This document shows, one piece after another, positions 15,823 to 19,943 of a DNA stretch of 19,943 bases. A program made the position numbers and the translations under genes. The stretch lies in NCBI GenBank assembly GCA_947378845.1, contig CANCLQ010000025.1, positions 1 through 19,943 of the forward strand. Reading direction: 5' to 3'. The stretch comes from Opitutia bacterium (GTDB lineage: Bacteria > Verrucomicrobiota > Verrucomicrobiia > Opitutales > UBA953). Under the pieces are notes generated by a model. That model was not told the DNA's origin. It saw only the letters and a program-made list of their open reading frames with translations, and ran no database searches. Position 1 is the first letter of the stretch, and each line of letters starts with the position of its first letter.

Positions 15823-17859
15823 TCAGTGAGTGACGGCTGCTTGAGGCACGGGTGACGAATTGCCTGCAGGTGTTTTTAGCATGTAACCGCCCGGGCCTTC
15901 CAGAGCCCAAAGCCAAATGCCGATGAACATCACCGTGAGACCTGCAATCACGAGCCAGCCCATGTGGGGTACGCCCATTGATAACATCGGCATTCCGAGT
16001 CCGATCATCAGGAAACCAAAACCTGCGACGAGTGGCATCCAAGATTGGCTGGGCATGTGGACGCCGGCTTCACCGCCATCATTTTCGTAAGCAATGCGAC
16101 GACCGCCGTGCTTATCTTCGAAGAAAGCATCGCGGGCCGAGATGACTGGGCTTTGGGCGAAATTATATTCCGCTACAGGAGACGAGAGTGACCACTCTAA
16201 GGTGCGACCGCCCCAAGGGTCCGAACCGCATTTCTTGCCCTTAAATGCCGTCCAAACTAAATTAGCGAAGGCCAAGAAAACGCCGATGCCTAGAATAAAG
16301 GCGCCGATGGTCGCGACGAAATTCCAAGTCTCCCAACCATTGCCTGCGTGATACGTGTGCGTACGACGAGGCTGACCCGCGAGACCGAGATAGTGCATCG
16401 GGCCGAACGCGAGATTGAAACCAAGGATAACTAATCCTGAGGCGAGGTAAGCGACGCCCGCATTAGGCATGCGACCGAAAATCTTCGGGAACCAGAAATA
16501 CAGGCCGGCCATTAAGCCCAATAACACGCCGCCCAATAAGACGTAGTGGAAGTGAGCGATAACGAAGTAGCTGTCTTGTTGTTGTGCGTCCGCTGGAGCA
16601 GCCGAGTGCATCACGCCGGAGAAACCGCCACACATAAACATCCAGATAAATCCGAGCGCTAAAACCATCGGCGGCGTGAAGCGAATTTTTCCGCCCCAAA
16701 TCGTCCCAAGCCAATTAAAGATTTTTACGCCCGTTGGTACAGCAATCGCCATCGTCAACAAAGCAAAGGCAGCCGTTGGCACTGGGCCTAAACCAGTAGT
16801 GAACATGTGGTGGCTCCACACTGCGAAACCGAGGAAGCCGATAACAGCCCCCGAGAAAACAATGATGGGATAACCAAACAAAGCTTTGCCCGAGAACGTT
16901 GGAAGAATTTCCGAGACGATTCCCATCGCAGGCAGAACGAGAATATACACTTCTGGGTGACCGAAGATCCAGAACAAGTGCTGCCAGAGAATGGGCTGAC
17001 CACCCGCGGAAGGGTTGAAGAAGTTCGCGCCAAACTGGCGGTCGAACATGAGCTCGATTAACGCTACGGTGATCGCAGGGAATGCGAGAATGATAAGCAC
17101 CGAAGTCACCAACGTCATCCAAGTGAACACGGGCAGACGCATCATCGTCATGCCCTTGGCGCGCATATTAATAATTGTGCAGATGAAATTAAACGAGGCA
17201 GCGAGCGAGGCGATGCCGAGAATCTGAATCCCGATAATCCAAAAATCTGTGCCTACACCAGTGAAACGCGGAGCGTGTAATGCAGCGTCAGCTTGCCCAA
17301 CTGTTCCAGAAAGTGGAGCGTAACTGAACCAACCATTGGCCGGAGCAAAGTCGGAATACACCAAGGCCTTGTGCCATTCGAAATTATTAAACCATCCAGC
17401 GAGGTGACCGAATTCAAAGAGCCAGCTGCTGTTTAAAACAAAAGCACCGGCTACGAAGGTCCAAAGCGAAAATGCGTTCAAGCGTGGGAACGCCACGTCG
17501 CGTGCGCCGATTTGTAATGGTACCAAGAAATTAAAGAAGGCGGCCGACAGCGGCATCACGCCTAAGAAAATCATGGTCGTTCCGTGCATCGTGAACAACT
17601 GATTGTACATCCGGGCGGTCACGAAATCGTTATCCGGACGAGCCAACTGTGTGCGAATGGCGAGAGCTTCAACACCACCCACCAAGAAGAAGAGCATTGC
17701 GAAGGCGCCGTACATCACGCCGATTTTCTTGTGATCAACCGTAGTCAACCAGTCAGCCCAGCCAGTCTTGCGATCGGGGCGAATCAAGCCGAGGTCGCTG
17801 CGTTCTGGAGCGAGGTCCAGCTTAGAGGCAACCGGTGCGTGGTGTGTGTCGTGGGACAT
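15823..17859 (-). CDS. coxA: Cytochrome c oxidase subunit I (caa3-type, A1 class)
   Basis: Subunit I reduces oxygen to water at the heme a3-CuB centre and pumps protons. All expected ligands are present: H92 and H438 for heme a, H436 for heme a3, H301, H350 and H351 for CuB, and Y305 as the cross-linked tyrosine in GHPEVY. Proton paths are intact: D121, N128 and E303 for the D-channel, T376 and K379 for the K-channel. This places it in class A1. At 678 residues it is longer than the 12-helix core. After about residue 580 there is a charged linker (FFEDKHGGRR), then two extra membrane segments near 615-665, as in caa3 enzymes. It starts 20 nt after the coxB stop, and the spacer contains the palindrome ATTTTATAAAAT (17869-17880) rather than a Shine-Dalgarno. 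Confidence 0.98.
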   Translation of the reverse strand: MSHDTHHAPVASKLDLAPERSDLGLIRPDRKTGWADWLTTVDHKKIGVMYGAFAMLFFLVGGVEALAIRTQLARPDNDFVTARMYNQLFTMHGTTMIFLGVMPLSAAFFNFLVPLQIGARDVAFPRLNAFSLWTFVAGAFVLNSSWLFEFGHLAGWFNNFEWHKALVYSDFAPANGWFSYAPLSGTVGQADAALHAPRFTGVGTDFWIIGIQILGIASLAASFNFICTIINMRAKGMTMMRLPVFTWMTLVTSVLIILAFPAITVALIELMFDRQFGANFFNPSAGGQPILWQHLFWIFGHPEVYILVLPAMGIVSEILPTFSGKALFGYPIIVFSGAVIGFLGFAVWSHHMFTTGLGPVPTAAFALLTMAIAVPTGVKIFNWLGTIWGGKIRFTPPMVLALGFIWMFMCGGFSGVMHSAAPADAQQQDSYFVIAHFHYVLLGGVLLGLMAGLYFWFPKIFGRMPNAGVAYLASGLVILGFNLAFGPMHYLGLAGQPRRTHTYHAGNGWETWNFVATIGAFILGIGVFLAFANLVWTAFKGKKCGSDPWGGRTLEWSLSSPVAEYNFAQSPVISARDAFFEDKHGGRRIAYENDGGEAGVHMPSQSWMPLVAGFGFLMIGLGMPMLSMGVPHMGWLVIAGLTVMFIGIWLWALEGPGGYMLKTPAGNSSPVPQAAVTH

Positions 17860-17879
17860 GGTAAATTTATTTTATAAAA

Positions 17880-19163
17880 TTATTTTAGAGTGAGAAGGTA
17901 TTCTGCGAGGCAGTCTAATTCTTCAGCGGTGAACTGCTGCTTACTTTCGTTTAAGCTCACGACGTTGAACATCTTGTAGTAATGCATGCGATTGCCGGGC
18001 TTAACATCTTTAGTGGCAGCACCGTTATCAGCGTGAGAAGTTCCGGAAGAACCAATCCACTTAATTAAGTTGGCTTTGAGTTTTGCGGCATCCACTGGCG
18101 TCGAAGCTTCGGTATTTTTTTCCTGCAACTCCAAAGCCAACTGCGCTTTGGTATCACGATTATCGAGCCAAGCTCCAGCCAATGATTTACGTGAAGCCAC
18201 GTGCGTTAAGTCTGGTCCAAAATTACCCGCACCGTAGTGACCGGAAATATTGTGACACATCGCACAAGTCTTCGCTGCGAAGAGAGCCTTACCTTTTTCT
18301 GCCTTCGTGCCGACAGCAACGGGCGCAGCTTCTGCCTTCTGCGCCTGCACCCACTTCGCAAATTCTTCGGGCTCTACGACCTGACAGCGGAAAAGCATGT
18401 ACGCGTGTGAATCGCCACAGAATTCAGCGCACTGACCATAATAGTGGCCGAGTTGATCAGCCTGAATCCACATGTGATTCTTCCGACCAGGCATTAAATC
18501 AACTTTGCCCGCAATCTTTGGAAGCCAGAAGGAGTGAATCACGTCTTCGGAGCGAAGATTAATACGCACCGCTTTGCCACGCGGAATATAAAGTTCATTT
18601 GGCACGCTATGCTTTGCATCGCTCGTTAAACCGAGCTGCGGGTATTCGAAACGGAACCACCACTGCTTACCAATCACATCGACCTCCAGCACTTGGTCCT
18701 CAACTGCCTTGGCGTAATTTTCTTTTCCATTCGCATCTACGCGAGAATACCATGCTGAAAGTTTTGAGGTCGGCACTGCTTCCGCTGGAACATCATCGGT
18801 GTACCAAATTGCGCTGAGAGTTGGAATCGCGATGAAGACGAGCGACGCAATCGATGCGGTGATTAAACCGATTTCGACTAAAGGATTTCCATGACCTTCT
18901 TCGAGCTTCGGCGCGGTGTCATCACCTGGACGCGCACGGTAACGAATCACAGCGTAAACAAGCAGGCCGCCGACCACTGCAAAAAGAACGAGCACCAAGT
19001 AAACGGTGTCCATGAAAACATCATACTGCATCTGTGCGACCGGGCCCTTAGGATCCAGGGTCGACTGACGAACCTCGCGCTCAGCCCGAGAGCATGCGCT
19101 CAGGAGGAGACCAAGGAACGGAACCACAACGAAAAGGGCCCGATTGAGTAAGCGTGAAATCAT
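17880..19163 (-). CDS. coxB: Cytochrome c oxidase subunit II with fused cytochrome c domain
   Basis: Subunit II accepts electrons and passes them through CuA to heme a. The fused heme c domain marks a caa3 oxidase. The 427 residues begin with a lipoprotein signal (LLLSAC, Cys24), so the mature N-terminus is probably lipid-anchored. Two membrane helices follow (about 52-73, 98-120). The CuA site is complete: H210, C245, E247, C249, H253 and M256 in QCAEFCGDSHAYM, with VDVIGKQWWFRFEYP before it. The C-terminal domain has heme c attachment C300-A-M-C303-H304 and a likely axial M393 in GNRM. About 90 residues separate heme site and Met, longer than the compact domain I know from other caa3 enzymes. 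A separate reductase or soluble cytochrome c partner is not in the window. It is the first gene of the operon. Confidence 0.97.
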   Translation of the reverse strand: MISRLLNRALFVVVPFLGLLLSACSRAEREVRQSTLDPKGPVAQMQYDVFMDTVYLVLVLFAVVGGLLVYAVIRYRARPGDDTAPKLEEGHGNPLVEIGLITASIASLVFIAIPTLSAIWYTDDVPAEAVPTSKLSAWYSRVDANGKENYAKAVEDQVLEVDVIGKQWWFRFEYPQLGLTSDAKHSVPNELYIPRGKAVRINLRSEDVIHSFWLPKIAGKVDLMPGRKNHMWIQADQLGHYYGQCAEFCGDSHAYMLFRCQVVEPEEFAKWVQAQKAEAAPVAVGTKAEKGKALFAAKTCAMCHNISGHYGAGNFGPDLTHVASRKSLAGAWLDNRDTKAQLALELQEKNTEASTPVDAAKLKANLIKWIGSSGTSHADNGAATKDVKPGNRMHYYKMFNVVSLNESKQQFTAEELDCLAEYLLTLK

Positions 19164-19293
19164 GGAAATACGATAAGACGAACGCCTCCGAACTTCGTAA
19201 AAAAGATGTCATTTGCAAGCCCCACCCTGTCATAGGCGCTCGAACGCACCTTGCTTCCTAATAAATAGACAGTTATTACACATTAAGTATCTG

Positions 19294-19321
19294 ATTATAA
19301 GTTACTTAAGTAATTTATCTA
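19294..19321 (-). promoter_or_regulatory. Candidate promoter of the cox operon
   Basis: On the minus strand a consensus TATAAT lies at 19299-19294. Sixteen nt upstream of it is TAGATA (19321-19316), a 4-of-6 match to TTGACA. This would give a leader of about 125 nt before coxB. The spacer is filled by the palindrome described separately. The call rests on the perfect -10 in an AT-rich island; the -35 is weak. Confidence 0.4.
19297..19318. repeat. Palindrome with operator-like placement upstream of coxB
   Basis: TTACTTAAGTAA at 19302-19313 is a perfect 12-bp palindrome. Skipping one mismatched pair, it extends by four more pairs on each side to 19297-19318. A second copy of the half-site TTAAGTA lies at 19283-19289, 23 nt from the same half-site at 19306-19312. 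It sits between the candidate -10 and -35 of the cox operon, in the gap shared with divergent folP, which is where a repressor or activator would bind. The protein is unknown. Confidence 0.5.
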
Positions 19322-19415
19322 CTCATCACCCTGACTAATGAGCGGCGAACCGCCCACTTCTACCCCTTTCCGCTTGGTTATTGCACCCCCTCCCCGACCG
19401 CTTACCTCCTCACCC

Positions 19416-19943
19416 ATGCCCTGGCAAAGTCCACATGGAACCCCCCTCCCCGATTGGCGGACCCGGACAATTTTAATGGGCATCATCAATATCACCCCCG
19501 ACTCGTTTTCCGACGGCGGCAAAATCATTGATGCAGCTAGTGCTATTAAAAAAGTCGAAGCACTCATCGCCCAAGGTGTCGACATTATCGATCTCGGTGC
19601 GGAATCCACCCGACCAGGTGCCACGCCCATCGATGAGGCCACCGAAATTCAGCGACTCCTTCCAGTCATCAAAGCGCTTCGCGAAAAATTCCCTAAGTTA
19701 GCCCTGTCCATCGACACCTATAAAGCCGCCGTAGCCGAAGTCGCCATTAAGGCCGGTGCTGATATCATTAACGATGTCGAGGGTGCGCGCCATCAAATCG
19801 ATAGCCAAGGCTCACCGATGGCCCGCATCTGCGCTCGATTAAATTGCCCAATCATTCTGATGCATCGTCGTGCGGCGGCGACCGATGAAAAAGATTTTTG
19901 GCCAAATTTTTTATCAGAAATAAAAACTTCTGTTAAGTTGGCT
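19416..19943 (+). CDS. folP: Dihydropteroate synthase FolP (3' end outside window)
   Basis: FolP condenses p-aminobenzoate with 6-hydroxymethyl-dihydropterin pyrophosphate to dihydropteroate in folate synthesis, the step blocked by sulfonamides. From the ATG at 19416, 176 codons are visible before the window ends, of about 270-290 expected. Signatures are the pyrophosphate-loop motif GIINITPDSFSDGG (22-35, N25), DLGAESTRPGA (59-69), LSIDTYKAAVA with D100, and AGADIINDVEG (113-123). The next motif reads ILMHRRAAAT (147-156), where most family members have LMHMxG, a visible deviation. No Shine-Dalgarno precedes the start, which sits in a C- and T-rich stretch. It is divergent from the cox operon across about 250 bp. 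Confidence 0.95.
   Translation, partial: MPWQSPHGTPLPDWRTRTILMGIINITPDSFSDGGKIIDAASAIKKVEALIAQGVDIIDLGAESTRPGATPIDEATEIQRLLPVIKALREKFPKLALSIDTYKAAVAEVAIKAGADIINDVEGARHQIDSQGSPMARICARLNCPIILMHRRAAATDEKDFWPNFLSEIKTSVKLA

Noticed and set aside
19319..19642. Minus-strand open frame of 107 codons upstream of coxB, over the folP start
   Set aside because: Most of it is antisense to conserved folP motifs, and it has no recognisable domain.

Overview
The window is a compact stretch of housekeeping and respiratory genes from a Gram-negative-type bacterium with aerobic respiration. I lean towards Verrucomicrobiota (Opitutae-like). This rests on the di-heme, single-anchor succinate:quinone oxidoreductase next to a caa3-type oxidase, the near absence of Shine-Dalgarno sequences, and a secreted protein whose style I associate with that phylum. 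No rRNA or marker gene settles the taxonomy. I see no mobile element, CRISPR array, tRNA or rRNA, and no gene-free stretch longer than 300 bases.

Left part (1-5683): on the minus strand, the 5' two-thirds of queA (tRNA queuosine) follows a YhaM-like 3'-5' exoribonuclease gene. A divergent plus-strand gene encodes an unrecognised secreted or membrane-anchored helical protein. It converges through a two-way terminator on ahcY, which lies 3 nt behind metK. MetK makes S-adenosylmethionine and AhcY clears the S-adenosylhomocysteine left after methylation, so this pair is a SAM-cycle operon. The metK leader can fold into a hairpin with a possible pseudoknot.

Middle part (5684-13952): a cytosolic-looking GH20 beta-N-acetylhexosaminidase converges, with overlapping stop codons, on the sdhCAB operon (complex II, menaquinone-type with a di-heme cytochrome b). 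Divergent from sdhC is pyrG (CTP synthase). Its leader holds a good ribosome binding site, an in-frame upstream ATG and a terminator-like hairpin with a U-rich tail, all before the canonical start. An LptF/LptG-family lipopolysaccharide export permease follows, which implies an outer membrane.

Right part (13956-19943): a minus-strand operon coxB-coxA-coxC-cox4-ctaG encodes a complete caa3-type cytochrome c oxidase, with a heme c domain fused to subunit II, plus its copper assembly factor. All ligands and proton-channel residues I checked in subunits I and II are present. Divergent from it is the 5' part of folP (dihydropteroate synthase). The AT-rich gap between them carries a consensus -10 element and a palindrome placed like an operator.

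I found no clearly new multi-gene system. The most interesting candidate is the pyrG leader, which looks like a transcription attenuator overlapped by an in-frame translated leader.
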